Shown: positions 53,484 through 61,805 of the stretch, piece after piece
Layout of the letters: the number at the start of each line of letters is the position of its first letter
Numbering within the stretch: position 1 is the stretch's first letter
NCBI RefSeq assembly: GCF_014698045.1
Contig: NZ_JACJSE010000012.1
Coordinates: forward strand, 62,001-126,000
Reading direction: 5' to 3'
Length of the DNA: 64,000 bases
Source: Aulosira sp. FACHB-615
GTDB taxonomy: Bacteria > Cyanobacteriota > Cyanobacteriia > Cyanobacteriales > Nostocaceae
Notes under the pieces: model-generated
Told to the model about the DNA's origin: nothing
The model's database searches: none
The model's input: the letters and a program-made list of their open reading frames with translations, nothing else
Translations under genes and position numbers: made by a program

Positions 53484-53593
53484 TTTTATCCGGTTTCAGG
53501 GGAGTAGCAATAGAACAAGTAATTGGTAGATGCACCCTGATAACTAATTCCCCTGGCTGGTTTATACCAACTAGGGGATTTTTTTGCCTTGAT
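53484..53593 (+). promoter_or_regulatory. Attenuator-like RNA element, copy 2
   Basis: A near-exact tandem copy of the unit at 53356: only two substitutions (in the terminator loop region TTTATACC and in CTAGGGGA) and a T-run shorter by one. GGGGAGTAGC and CACCCTGATAAC are unchanged. It ends at GCCTTGAT, then an ATG opens a 14-codon frame (53593 onward, MAYFENLWRKSCSC) with no recognised meaning. Transcription past it would be antisense to the 3' end of the adenosine deaminase-like gene. Confidence 0.45.
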
Positions 53594-53641
53594 GGCCTAC
53601 TTTGAAAACCTTTGGCGTAAGTCCTGTAGCTGTTGAATAGT

Positions 53642-54685
53642 TTAATCTTTCATCGCCATTACCTTGGGAGTTTCTGGTTGTAGTAAGCCATTTAACAGTG
53701 ATGCTGGACGGTGGGTATAAGGCCAAGCAAAAGCGTGGCGAAAAGCCGCTTCTTGACAAGCTTGTAACTGTGCAAAGCTAATAATGTCGTAAGTCAAGAG
53801 ATTTTCATATTCAAATGGCAAACGGACATTGTGTAAGCCAGCATTATCTGTACAAATCGCAATATCTACCCCAGCTTCAAAACAACGGTCAAAAACTAAT
53901 TTGAGTTGGCGGATATCCTGTAAAGTACCTGTTTTAATGTATGTGGTTGGACAAACTTCTAAACACTGTCCGCGTCTGGCAATTTCTGGAAGTAACTCTG
54001 GAGACAATAACGGAATTTGGATACCGTGACCAATGCGTTTGAGATAAGGTAAAAGTTCTGGGTAACAACCAGCAGTGGTTTCGTAAAGGTGTCCGGTAGT
54101 GTTCACACCTTGCGATCGCGCATAATCATACAAACTAATCCATTCTTGCAGGCGATCGGCATAATAGCTATCACCCCCAGCCACATCTATTCCACACACA
54201 TATTGTCTGTTCTCCACAGCCAAATCAATAATCGCCTTATTCACCTCAAACGGCAAGCGCGAGTGCATACACAGAATTTGACTCGTCACAATCGGACATT
54301 CTTGAATATGACTAGCTTTACCCACCACATCGACAATTTCTGCCATTTTGTCAATTCGTTGTGATTGACTCAGATGTTCTGGTGTGCGTAGGTATGGAGT
54401 ATAGCGCAGTTCCAGATAAGCCAAATTTTCAAATATATAAGCACCCCGCACCAAGCGATAAATAAAGTAAGGCAAAGTCTCCACAGTTTGCACACTTTCC
54501 ACTAAAGTATGCAATTCCAAATATTCATCTAAAGTGTTACGAGGTCTGGTATAAAAATCTTCAAACTCCCCGTAGTTAGGAAAGCGAGAAATTAATTCTG
54601 TAGAATGTCGCTCAAAATATCGCCATAAAACGCGCGGTACAACGGAACCGCCCAAATGTCTGTGTAATTCAGCATGTAAAGCCAT
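53642..54685 (-). CDS. Adenosine deaminase-like metal hydrolase
   Basis: A member of the adenosine/AMP deaminase amidohydrolase family. The ATG at 54685 (MALHAELHRHLGGSV) is the best start; 14 upstream codons are open but lack support. Zinc ligands appear in ELHRHLGG, the GHGIQ segment supplies the second His, and CPTTYIKTGTL fits the family. The final metal/catalytic segment reads ICTDNAGLH where adenosine deaminases have TDDP, so one of the two usual aspartates is Asn. Substrate may therefore differ from adenosine. It is near purA in the genome, but on the other strand, separated by about 660 bp. Confidence 0.85.
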   Translation of the reverse strand: MALHAELHRHLGGSVVPRVLWRYFERHSTELISRFPNYGEFEDFYTRPRNTLDEYLELHTLVESVQTVETLPYFIYRLVRGAYIFENLAYLELRYTPYLRTPEHLSQSQRIDKMAEIVDVVGKASHIQECPIVTSQILCMHSRLPFEVNKAIIDLAVENRQYVCGIDVAGGDSYYADRLQEWISLYDYARSQGVNTTGHLYETTAGCYPELLPYLKRIGHGIQIPLLSPELLPEIARRGQCLEVCPTTYIKTGTLQDIRQLKLVFDRCFEAGVDIAICTDNAGLHNVRLPFEYENLLTYDIISFAQLQACQEAAFRHAFAWPYTHRPASLLNGLLQPETPKVMAMKD

Positions 54686-54878
54686 AGTAGTTTCTTTAGA
54701 AAATTTTATTAATGGTAACAAAAACATTAAAAAGAAACCTCTATACGGAGAGTAAGATTCTGTAAAGCTACGGTTAATTATTAGAATTTAGGCAAAAATT
54801 GCGAATTTTATAGTTAATAACTAGCAGAAAAGCAATCAGAATTTGATTTGATTTTTGAATAAATTCCGTACAGAACAA

Positions 54879-54906
54879 TTAAGACTTCTGTATACAGAAG
54901 TCTTAA
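54879..54906. promoter_or_regulatory. Perfect 28-bp palindrome
   Basis: Half site TTAAGACTTCTGTA followed by its exact complement, with no spacer. It lies 194 bp upstream of the adenosine deaminase-like start and 443 bp upstream of purA, in a gap with no genes. The symmetry is that of a dimeric regulator site or a cruciform; which cannot be told. The surrounding DNA, 54728-54979, shows no other feature. Confidence 0.45.
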
Positions 54907-54979
54907 GTCAAAACTTAACGATATTAAGGATGATAACTACAGCAGTTTTCATCTCAGTCAAGTAAATTTTTCTAGTCCT

Positions 54980-55086
54980 ATAGGACTCATATTTGATTTC
55001 TGAGAAAAAATCGGTACACCCAGATCAGGCTTCTTTCCTACTCCCTACCTACACAACTAGATTCAGGAATCAAACCGTATTCCTAT
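54980..55086 (+). repeat. TATAGGA-type MITE, copy 3
   Basis: 107 bp with left TATAGGACTCATATTTGATTT and right GAATCAAACCGTATTCCTATA as imperfect inverted ends, the shortest and tidiest copy. Left flank, inside and right end give the family consensus. The stretch after it to 55349 is AT-rich with a HIP1-like site and holds the purA promoter. Confidence 0.8.
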
Positions 55087-55349
55087 AGCTCCTAGCCTAA
55101 ACGTTTGTCATCACAAGTAATTTGACAGATAACAGATATGATATTAATAGGTAAAAGCTGCTAGAGAAAGTGCGATCGCTACCCACTTTTTTTGACAAAA
55201 ATATTACGTGTGAATTTATACTCGATATTATTTCCAGTATTAGCAACAAGTCACCACTCCTAGAGTTTGTTTCTTGAGTGACTTGACATATTTAGCTGTA
55301 TATGTATAGAATAGCGATTTGTGGAAACTTTACCTCATAATATAAACGC

Positions 55350-56693
55350 TTGGCTAACGTCATTGTCATAGGTGCTCAGTGGGGCGACGAAGGGAAGGGT
55401 AAAATCACCGACTTACTCAGCCGTTCCGCAGATGTAGTGGTACGTTACCAAGGGGGTGTCAATGCTGGGCATACAATCGTAGCTCAGAACCAAACTTTTA
55501 AACTCCACCTGATTCCCTCTGGTATTTTGTATCCAGATACCGAGTGCATCATTGGCTGTGGGACAGTCATTGATCCACAGGTTTTGATTGCAGAACTCGA
55601 CCAACTAGAAAAACTCAATATTTCCACTGCCAAACTGTTGATATCTGAAACAGCCCATGTCACGATGCCATACCATCGGTTGATTGACAAGGCATCAGAA
55701 GAACGGCGGGGAAGCCATAAAATCGGGACAACCGGTCGAGGAATTGGCCCAACTTATGCTGATAAATCAGAGCGTACAGGCATCAGAGTTTTAGATTTGA
55801 TGGACTCAGAAGGTCTGCGCGACCAGTTAGAGTGGACAATCAATTATAAAAACGTCATTTTAGAAAAACTTTACAACCTGCCGCCTTTAGACCCAAAAAA
55901 AATCATTGACGAGTATTTGGGTTATGCCGATCGCTTGCGTCCTTACGTAATTGATACATCGTTGAAAATATACGATGCCATTCTGCGAAGACGCAACATC
56001 TTGTTTGAAGGAGCGCAAGGTACACTCCTGGACTTAGATCATGGCACTTATCCTTATGTTACCTCCTCTAACCCCGTAGCAGGTGGAGCTTGCGTAGGTA
56101 CAGGATTAGGGCCGACAATGATAGATCGGGTAATTGGCGTATCTAAAGCCTATACAACCCGTGTGGGAGAAGGGCCTTTCCCCACAGAGTTGCATGGAGA
56201 TTTAGGCGAACATTTGTGCGATCGCGGCGCAGAATTCGGCACAACCACCGGACGTAAGCGGCGATGTGGCTGGTTTGATGCCGTAATTGGTCGCTATGCC
56301 GTCCGCATTAACGGGATGGATTGTATGGCCATCACCAAACTTGATGTGCTTGACGAATTAGAGGAAATTCAAGTTTGCGTCGCCTATGAAATAGATGGCG
56401 AACGCTGCGAACATTTCCCCACCAGTTCCCGTCAGTTTGCCCGTTGTCGCCCCATCTACAAAACCTTACCAGGATGGCAGCAGTCTACAAGTGACTGCCG
56501 TACCTTAGAAGACTTGCCACAGCAAGCCCTAGACTACCTAAAATTCTTAGCAGAATTAATGGAAGTCCCAATTGCGATCGTCTCTTTAGGCGCAAGCCGC
56601 GATCAAACCATAATTGTAGAAGACCCCATTCACGGCCCCAAACGTGCATTACTACACGCTGACGGCACACCTGCCTCCTTGCTGAGTGCATAG
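55350..56693 (+). CDS. purA: Adenylosuccinate synthetase
   Basis: Converts IMP and aspartate to adenylosuccinate with GTP in AMP synthesis. The GTP-binding loop GAQWGDEGKGK starts at about residue 8, the catalytic Asp and His are in WGDEGK and NAGHTI, GTTGRGIGPTYADK is the IMP-binding segment, and EFGTTTGRKRRCGWFDAV is present. At 447 residues it is full length. Translation starts at a TTG at 55350 (MANVIV): no earlier in-frame ATG is possible and the protein start matches the family. It is the first gene of a plus-strand pair with rplY, though 99 bp of repeats separate them. Confidence 0.97.
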   Translation: MANVIVIGAQWGDEGKGKITDLLSRSADVVVRYQGGVNAGHTIVAQNQTFKLHLIPSGILYPDTECIIGCGTVIDPQVLIAELDQLEKLNISTAKLLISETAHVTMPYHRLIDKASEERRGSHKIGTTGRGIGPTYADKSERTGIRVLDLMDSEGLRDQLEWTINYKNVILEKLYNLPPLDPKKIIDEYLGYADRLRPYVIDTSLKIYDAILRRRNILFEGAQGTLLDLDHGTYPYVTSSNPVAGGACVGTGLGPTMIDRVIGVSKAYTTRVGEGPFPTELHGDLGEHLCDRGAEFGTTTGRKRRCGWFDAVIGRYAVRINGMDCMAITKLDVLDELEEIQVCVAYEIDGERCEHFPTSSRQFARCRPIYKTLPGWQQSTSDCRTLEDLPQQALDYLKFLAELMEVPIAIVSLGASRDQTIIVEDPIHGPKRALLHADGTPASLLSA

Positions 56694-56701
56694 TATTTAG
56701 T

Positions 56702-56785
56702 CATTCGTCATTGGTCATTCGTCATTAGTAAATGACAAAGGACAAATGACAAAGGACAAATGACAAAGGACAAATGACAAAGGAC
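56702..56785 (+). repeat. Direct repeat array between purA and rplY
   Basis: Four heptamers of TCATTNG type (56702-56728) are followed by four exact 14-mers AAATGACAAAGGAC (56730-56785). The first block is complementary to the second (CATTTG/AATGAC words), so the transcript could fold. The AGGAC of the last unit falls seven bases before the rplY ATG and may serve as its ribosome site. Confidence 0.8.
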
Positions 56786-56792
56786 AAATAAC

Positions 56793-57092
56793 ATGACTGT
56801 GACAGTTGAATCTCAAAAACGCCCAGAAGGCAGTAAGCCAAATGCTTTACGTCGTTCTGGTTTAATCCCCGCCAACTTATACGGACATAACGGTTCTGAA
56901 TCTATTTCTTTGGTAGTTGATGCCAAAGAAGTTGAACGCCTGCTCAAAAAAGCAGCTGTGAACAAAACCGAAATTGAACTCAACATTCCTGAACTGCAAT
57001 GGACTGGTAAAACAGTTTTAAAAGAAGTTCAAGTCCACCCAGCTAAGGGTACACCTTATCACTTGAGTTTCTATGCTGGTGCAAAACGCTAG
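56793..57092 (+). CDS. rplY: 50S ribosomal protein L25
   Basis: A 99-residue short L25 of the bL25 family that binds 5S rRNA in the large subunit. The family start EGSKPNALRRSGLIPANLYG (here RPEGSKPNALRRSGLIPAN) and the final VHPAKGTPYHLSFYA are clear. The second, CTC-type domain found in longer homologues is absent. Translation probably uses the AGGAC in the last upstream repeat. A strong intrinsic terminator lies 58 bases after the stop. Confidence 0.93.
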   Translation: MTVTVESQKRPEGSKPNALRRSGLIPANLYGHNGSESISLVVDAKEVERLLKKAAVNKTEIELNIPELQWTGKTVLKEVQVHPAKGTPYHLSFYAGAKR

Positions 57093-57150
57093 AACAATTG
57101 CATTATTTGTTTTTCTAGATAGTTTAACTGTGAAATAATTGCTGATGATG

Positions 57151-57174
57151 CCAGGGGTGAAACCCTGGTTTTTT
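57151..57174 (+). terminator. Intrinsic terminator after rplY
   Basis: A perfect stem CCAGGG / CCCTGG with a six-base loop, followed by TTTTTT. It is 58 bases downstream of the rplY stop. Confidence 0.9.
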
Positions 57175-57294
57175 GTTAAGCTACTAAAGATGAAAAAAGG
57201 GCTAGAGGCTAGGGATTAGGGTCTAGAGGATGTCTGAGAAGTATTAAATATTGCGCTTGATCCCCCAACCGGATTTAAAGTCCCCCTCTTTAAG

Positions 57295-57503
57295 GCTACG
57301 GTGTACACACAAATATTCGTGTAGTGTATCTGTCCCGCCTCGGAATGAATTCCGAGTCTCATAGCGCAAGTCATCTGAAGATGACTCAACTAAAAATGTA
57401 TTCCAGTCCACTTAAGTGGACTTTGGCTATGAGCCTGGAACTTTAGTTCAAGGCGGGATAGGGTTTCATACTACAAATTTTTGACTTGTGTGTACACGGT
57501 AGC
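57295..57503 (+). repeat. Complete five-hairpin MITE with target duplication
   Basis: 209 bp. Terminal inverted repeats GCTACGGTGTACACACAA (57295-57312) and TTGTGTGTACACGGTAGC (57486-57503) differ at one base. Both sides carry the same TCTTTAAG (57287-57294 and 57504-57511), an 8-bp target duplication (9 bp if the C is counted). Five hairpins inside are enclosed by a stem with GCGGGA/TCCCGC. It is nested inside another palindromic repeat running from GATCCCCC (57259) to GGGGGATC (57529). The rest of the gap, 57530-57690, ends in a CTAGCCC/CTAGCCT heptamer array (57635-57681). Confidence 0.85.
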
Positions 57504-57690
57504 TCTTTAAGGGGGGGTTTAGGGGGATCTACAAGTCTTAAGTACAACACCAAAAAGTTTTCAGACATTCTCTTAGAGGTTAGAGATTAGAGGTTAGTTT
57601 TTTCACAAACATAAACATATCTTTTTCCTTCGTTCTAGCCCCCAGCCCCTAGCCTCTAGCCCCTAGCCTCTAGCCTCTACCAACAAAAAT

Positions 57691-59241
57691 ATGACAGAAG
57701 TAACTCTTCCACCTTTAATTCAGCAGATGTTACAGCCTGAGTTTTATCCCCACCCTGTAACAGAACCAATTCGACTCAGCCAAACCCACGTTTCTTATGT
57801 GCTGTTAACAGGAGATTATGCCTATAAACTGAAAAAACCAGTGAATTTTGGGTTTTTGAATTTTTCGACTTTGGAGAAACGACAGCATTTTTGTCAGGAA
57901 GAATTACGACTAAATCAACGGGGCGCGGCTGAATTATATTTGGAAGTTTTACCCATCACCCAAGAAGGCGAAAAATATCATTTAGGCGGCGCAGGTGAGC
58001 CTGTAGAGTATGTACTCAAAATGCGCGAGTTTCCCCAAGAAACACTATTAAGTAACTTGTTTGCCCAAGGCAAGTTAAATGAAGCGCATTTAGAAGAATT
58101 GGGTCGTGTTGTGGCGCAGTATCATGCTAAAACCGAGACAAATGATTACATTCGCAGTTTTGGCGAAGTTCCGCAAATAAGGGCGGCGTTTGATGAAAAC
58201 TACGAGCAAACGGAAAAATATATCGGTGGCCCCCAGACACAACAGCAGTTTGATGACAGCAAAGCTTATACTGATAAATTTTTTGCCGACAGACAAGAAT
58301 TATTCCACACAAGAATTCAAAATCACCGCATTCGAGAATGTCATGGCGACTTACACCTGCGGAATATTTGTCTATGGCAAGATAAAATTCTCTTATTTGA
58401 TTGCATAGAGTTTAACGAACCGTTTCGCTTTGTCGATGTCATGTTCGATATTGCTTATGCGGTGATGGATTTAGAAGCGCAAGCACGTCCAGACTTGAGT
58501 AATGCTTATTTAAATACCTATCTAGAGCAGACTGGCGACTGGGAAGGCTTAGAGGTATTACCAATATATTTAAACCGACAGTCTTATGTCCGGGCGAAAG
58601 TCACGTCATTTTTATTAGATGATCCTGGTGTTCCAGCAGAAATTAAACAAGAAGCAGCACAAACCGCCGCCAAATATTACAAGCTGGCTTGGGAATATAC
58701 TCAACCCAAACAAGGAAGCCTAATTTTAATGTCGGGCTTGTCGGGTTCAGGGAAGAGTACAACCGCAAAATATTTGGCGCGACAATTGAACGCCATTCAT
58801 ATTCGCTCTGATGCGGTGCGGAAGCATTTGGGTGGCATTTCTTTGGCGGAACGGGGTGGTGATGATTTGTATACGCCGGAAATGACGCAAAAAACTTATG
58901 CACGGTTGTTAAACTTGGGAACTATACTAGCTAATCAAGGTTTCACTGTGATTTTAGATGCTAAGTATGACCGACAACAACAGCGACAAGAAGCTATTTC
59001 CCAAGCGCAACAGTACCAACTGCCTCTGCAAATTGTTCACTGTACAGCGCCTGTAGAAGTAATTCGAGAACGTCTCATTCATCGTACTGGTGATATTGCT
59101 GATGCTACGGTAGATTTATTAGCATCACAACTCAAGCAAGTGGAAACTTTTAGTGCAGCAGAAACACCTTACGTCCATACTTGGGATACAACTCAAGCAA
59201 ATGAGGCACAATTAAAACTTCTGCGCGAGAAAAGGGTTTAA
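57691..59241 (+). CDS. APH-like kinase fused to P-loop kinase
   Basis: A 516-residue bifunctional protein. The N-terminal half (about 30-330) resembles aminoglycoside phosphotransferase-like kinases: VSYVLLTGDYAYKLKKPV strand with the ATP lysine, catalytic CHGDLHLRNICL with Asp, and LFDCIEFNEPFRFVDV. The C-terminal half (about 345-510) is a P-loop NTP kinase with GLSGSGKST at 352-360 and AIHIRSDAVRKHLGG, similar to gluconate or zeta-toxin-like kinases. The pairing is known in bacteria as a conserved fusion but its substrate is unknown. The start ATG follows a heptamer array and has no strong ribosome site. No operon partner is apparent. Confidence 0.85.
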   Translation: MTEVTLPPLIQQMLQPEFYPHPVTEPIRLSQTHVSYVLLTGDYAYKLKKPVNFGFLNFSTLEKRQHFCQEELRLNQRGAAELYLEVLPITQEGEKYHLGGAGEPVEYVLKMREFPQETLLSNLFAQGKLNEAHLEELGRVVAQYHAKTETNDYIRSFGEVPQIRAAFDENYEQTEKYIGGPQTQQQFDDSKAYTDKFFADRQELFHTRIQNHRIRECHGDLHLRNICLWQDKILLFDCIEFNEPFRFVDVMFDIAYAVMDLEAQARPDLSNAYLNTYLEQTGDWEGLEVLPIYLNRQSYVRAKVTSFLLDDPGVPAEIKQEAAQTAAKYYKLAWEYTQPKQGSLILMSGLSGSGKSTTAKYLARQLNAIHIRSDAVRKHLGGISLAERGGDDLYTPEMTQKTYARLLNLGTILANQGFTVILDAKYDRQQQRQEAISQAQQYQLPLQIVHCTAPVEVIRERLIHRTGDIADATVDLLASQLKQVETFSAAETPYVHTWDTTQANEAQLKLLREKRV

Positions 59242-59293
59242 AGGGCAAGGGGGTAAAAGGTATTTGTAAAAATTTTCTCCCTACCCCTACCCC

Positions 59294-59344
59294 CTGGTTA
59301 CTGAGCGCAGTCGTTCGCGGAGCGTCTCGCAGAGAAGTACACCC
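59294..59344 (-). repeat. 51-bp repeat, inverted partner of 25413
   Basis: The exact reverse complement of 25413-25463, beginning CTGGTTACTGAGCGCAGTCG. It lies between the bifunctional kinase and the membrane-protein gene. Confidence 0.8.
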
Positions 59345-59371
59345 CTATACCTTTACACCCTTAGTAAACTC

Positions 59372-59863
59372 ATGGCGAAAAATAACAACTTATTTAATTT
59401 CACCCCTGACTTTATTTCTCAATTAATTTTTGGGTCATTTTTAACGTTCATCTTGATATTGACGGGTTCCCCAACCTCCCTGAGTATTTTCTTGGGCATT
59501 CTGGGTGGATTTAGCTTGGGCTGGCTTACTAGTGCTAGTAAAACTAGTCCCCAAGCGCCAACCATAGCCTCTTCTGATGGTATTGATGCGGGGCTGAAAT
59601 ATTGGTTATTGTTCTTGCTGGGCTTTGTGTGGTTGGGCTATTCAGCACCAATGAGTATTTTACTAGGGGGAATAGGTGCTGTTGGTGGCGGTTGGATTAT
59701 TGCTTGGTGGGGCAGCAAAGAAGAAACGAGAACTCAGCTACCGCAAAGTTTAATTGAGGGAGAGGAAACCGTAGGTGAAAGATCCACTAAACAACAAAAA
59801 AGAAGACCAACTCGCCGCTTCCGTCGCGCTAGAGGGATTAATTTAAGATTTTGGCAGAGGTAG
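59372..59863 (+). CDS. Hypothetical membrane protein
   Basis: A 163-residue protein with about four hydrophobic segments: LIFGSFLTFILILTGSP, LSIFLGILGGFSLGWLT, YWLLFLLGFVWLGYSAP and SILLGGIGAVGGGWIIAWWG. A strongly basic C-terminal tail (KQQKRRPTRRFRRARG) would lie in the cytoplasm and could bind nucleic acid or lipid head groups. I do not recognise the family. It is probably real, given its length, hydrophobic pattern and stop position. It is not in a clear operon: a 51-bp repeat lies before it and a MITE after. Confidence 0.6.
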   Translation: MAKNNNLFNFTPDFISQLIFGSFLTFILILTGSPTSLSIFLGILGGFSLGWLTSASKTSPQAPTIASSDGIDAGLKYWLLFLLGFVWLGYSAPMSILLGGIGAVGGGWIIAWWGSKEETRTQLPQSLIEGEETVGERSTKQQKRRPTRRFRRARGINLRFWQR

Positions 59864-59980
59864 TGCGATGGGAACTTATATCGTGTCCAGTCAAAGACTT
59901 ATCATCCAGACCGCAGAGGAAGCAGAGGAGAAGGTTTTAAGGTTTCTGCACAGATTCTCGGAATCACCACTCACTGCGTA

Positions 59981-60146
59981 ATACCAATTCTATGTGAGTC
60001 TGCATTTAACCTTCATATTTCTTCTTTCTTTGTGTTCTACCCTTCTCCCAAAGGGAGACGCTACGCGAACGGGAAGCCGCTATCGCGTCTATGCGCCCTT
60101 TGTGGTTCGTTCTTTAATTCAGTGCATCTTCATACAGAATTGGTAT
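59981..60146. repeat. MITE-like element, ATACCAATTCT ends
   Basis: 166 bp with perfect 11-bp terminal inverted repeats ATACCAATTCT and AGAATTGGTAT. The inside contains a GAGACGCTACGCGAACG word like that in the 51-bp repeats. It fills most of the gap to the convergent hybrid kinase. Confidence 0.7.
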
Positions 60147-60154
60147 AAGTCCTA

Positions 60155-61771
60155 TTACTTATGAACTAGTCCAGCAATGGCGGTGATTAATTTGGCAGGA
60201 TCGGCGGGTTTGGCGATGTGCAGTTGAAATCCGGCTGCGAAGACTAGTTGTTGTGTTGTCTCAGCAGCATAAGCAGTAAGGGCGATCGCAGGAATTGTAC
60301 CACCTTGATCAGCCGGCAGCGATCGCACTTTGCGAATCAACGCATAGCCATCAACATCGGGCATCCCTAAATCACTTAAGAGTAAATCTGGCGGCGACTG
60401 GGCGATGGCTTCCCAGGCTGTATGGGCAGATGCAGCTGTGGTGACGATGGCTCCTTGCTGTTCCAAAAAAAATGCCATAAATTCCCTTGTATCTACATCG
60501 TCATCCACAATTAACAGTTTGATGCCTTCCAGGGGCTGAGAAATCAAAGAAAAGGGATAGGAATTACCCACTAATTTTTTTTCGGCTATGACTAATTCTT
60601 GATTTGCTGGCTGGGCTGGTAAACAAACTGTAAATGTTGCGCCTTGTTCTTCCCCTGGACTTTCTGCCCAAACTCTGCCACCATGTAACTCAACTAATTG
60701 GCGAACAATTGCCAAGCCTAGCCCTAGTCCGCCTGATCTGCGCGTAATGCTGCTATCTGCTTGACGAAAATATTCAAATACGAATGGTAAAAATTCCCCA
60801 CTAATACCTTTACCTGTATCCTGAACTTGGATTTGGGCTTGGGAACCTACTTGGGTTAAATACACATTCACTTGGCCGCCATCTGGGGTAAATTTGACAG
60901 CGTTCGATAACAAATTCCAAACAATTTGTTGCAAACGACTGCTATCACCTTTTACTTGTCCAATGTTGGCATCAAGATGCAGTTGAATTTGAATTGATTT
61001 GGCTTCTGCGGCCAATTGCACTGTTTCTAAGGCTGCTTCAATGGTCGAAGCAAGGTTAACATTTTCTAAATTCAGTGATAATTTACCGCGCAGAATGCGA
61101 GAGATATCTAATAAATCATCAATGAGTTGCACCTGCAATTCGGCGTTGCGTTCGATTGTTTCTAAGGCGCGAAGACTGGCGGCTTCGTTGAGGGTGCGTT
61201 TACGGAGTAGCTTTGACCAACCCAAAATCGGATTGAGGGGCGATCGCAGTTCATGGGAAACTATAGCGAGAAATTCATCTTTAATGCGGTTGGCTGACTC
61301 TGCGGCTTCTTTGGCTTGCTGACGTTCTGCGGCTAAGGCTAAAGCTTGATCTCGTAAGTGCTTGTATTCCTGCACTCTAAAAGTTAAATCAGTCACATCT
61401 TGAATCGAAAACAGTGCATAAAACCCATTACCTTCTAATGCAGGTACAGACGTTACGGTTGTGTGTTGAATGCGGTATTTATCTTGCGGTAAGGCTACAG
61501 GAATCACATATTTATGCAGTTGTGAAGAAAAAATTGTCGGCGGCCCACCTTCAAAAATTTGCTTTAAGCGAATTGCATAACGAGGTTGATGCAAATGGGG
61601 AAAATAATCATTAATTGAGTTGCCTAAAATCTGATATCTGGGGATTTTTGTCCATTCTTCTAAAGCACAATTCCAAAATAAAACGGTGTGTTCCGAATCT
61701 AATATAAAAGTTCCCAAAGGAATTTGGTCTAACAAGCTATATTTTTCTTGGGCTTGCTCAATTCTGTTCAT
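60155..61771 (-). CDS. PAS hybrid histidine kinase
   Basis: A 538-residue soluble hybrid sensor kinase. A PAS domain (about 10-130, LLDQIPLGTFILDSEHTVLF) with PAC-like IQDVTDLTFR leads to HisKA (SHELRSPLNPILGWSKLL), HATPase (NLLSNAVKF, GLGLGLAIVRQ) and a receiver with LLLSDLGMPDVDGYALI and AKPADP. HisKA and receiver resemble those of the multi-PAS kinase at 45-48 kb. It is the last gene of a minus-strand operon: response regulator, CheC-like phosphatase, kinase, with gaps of 6 and 34 bases. That arrangement suggests one phosphorelay. Confidence 0.92.
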   Translation of the reverse strand: MNRIEQAQEKYSLLDQIPLGTFILDSEHTVLFWNCALEEWTKIPRYQILGNSINDYFPHLHQPRYAIRLKQIFEGGPPTIFSSQLHKYVIPVALPQDKYRIQHTTVTSVPALEGNGFYALFSIQDVTDLTFRVQEYKHLRDQALALAAERQQAKEAAESANRIKDEFLAIVSHELRSPLNPILGWSKLLRKRTLNEAASLRALETIERNAELQVQLIDDLLDISRILRGKLSLNLENVNLASTIEAALETVQLAAEAKSIQIQLHLDANIGQVKGDSSRLQQIVWNLLSNAVKFTPDGGQVNVYLTQVGSQAQIQVQDTGKGISGEFLPFVFEYFRQADSSITRRSGGLGLGLAIVRQLVELHGGRVWAESPGEEQGATFTVCLPAQPANQELVIAEKKLVGNSYPFSLISQPLEGIKLLIVDDDVDTREFMAFFLEQQGAIVTTAASAHTAWEAIAQSPPDLLLSDLGMPDVDGYALIRKVRSLPADQGGTIPAIALTAYAAETTQQLVFAAGFQLHIAKPADPAKLITAIAGLVHK

Positions 61772-61805
61772 CTGCTCACACTGTTTTTATTTGGTGCTGT
61801 TCAAC

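Noticed and set aside
56702..56785. CRISPR-like array
   Set aside because: Units are 7 and 14 bp and directly adjacent, with no spacers of 30-40 bp and no cas genes nearby.
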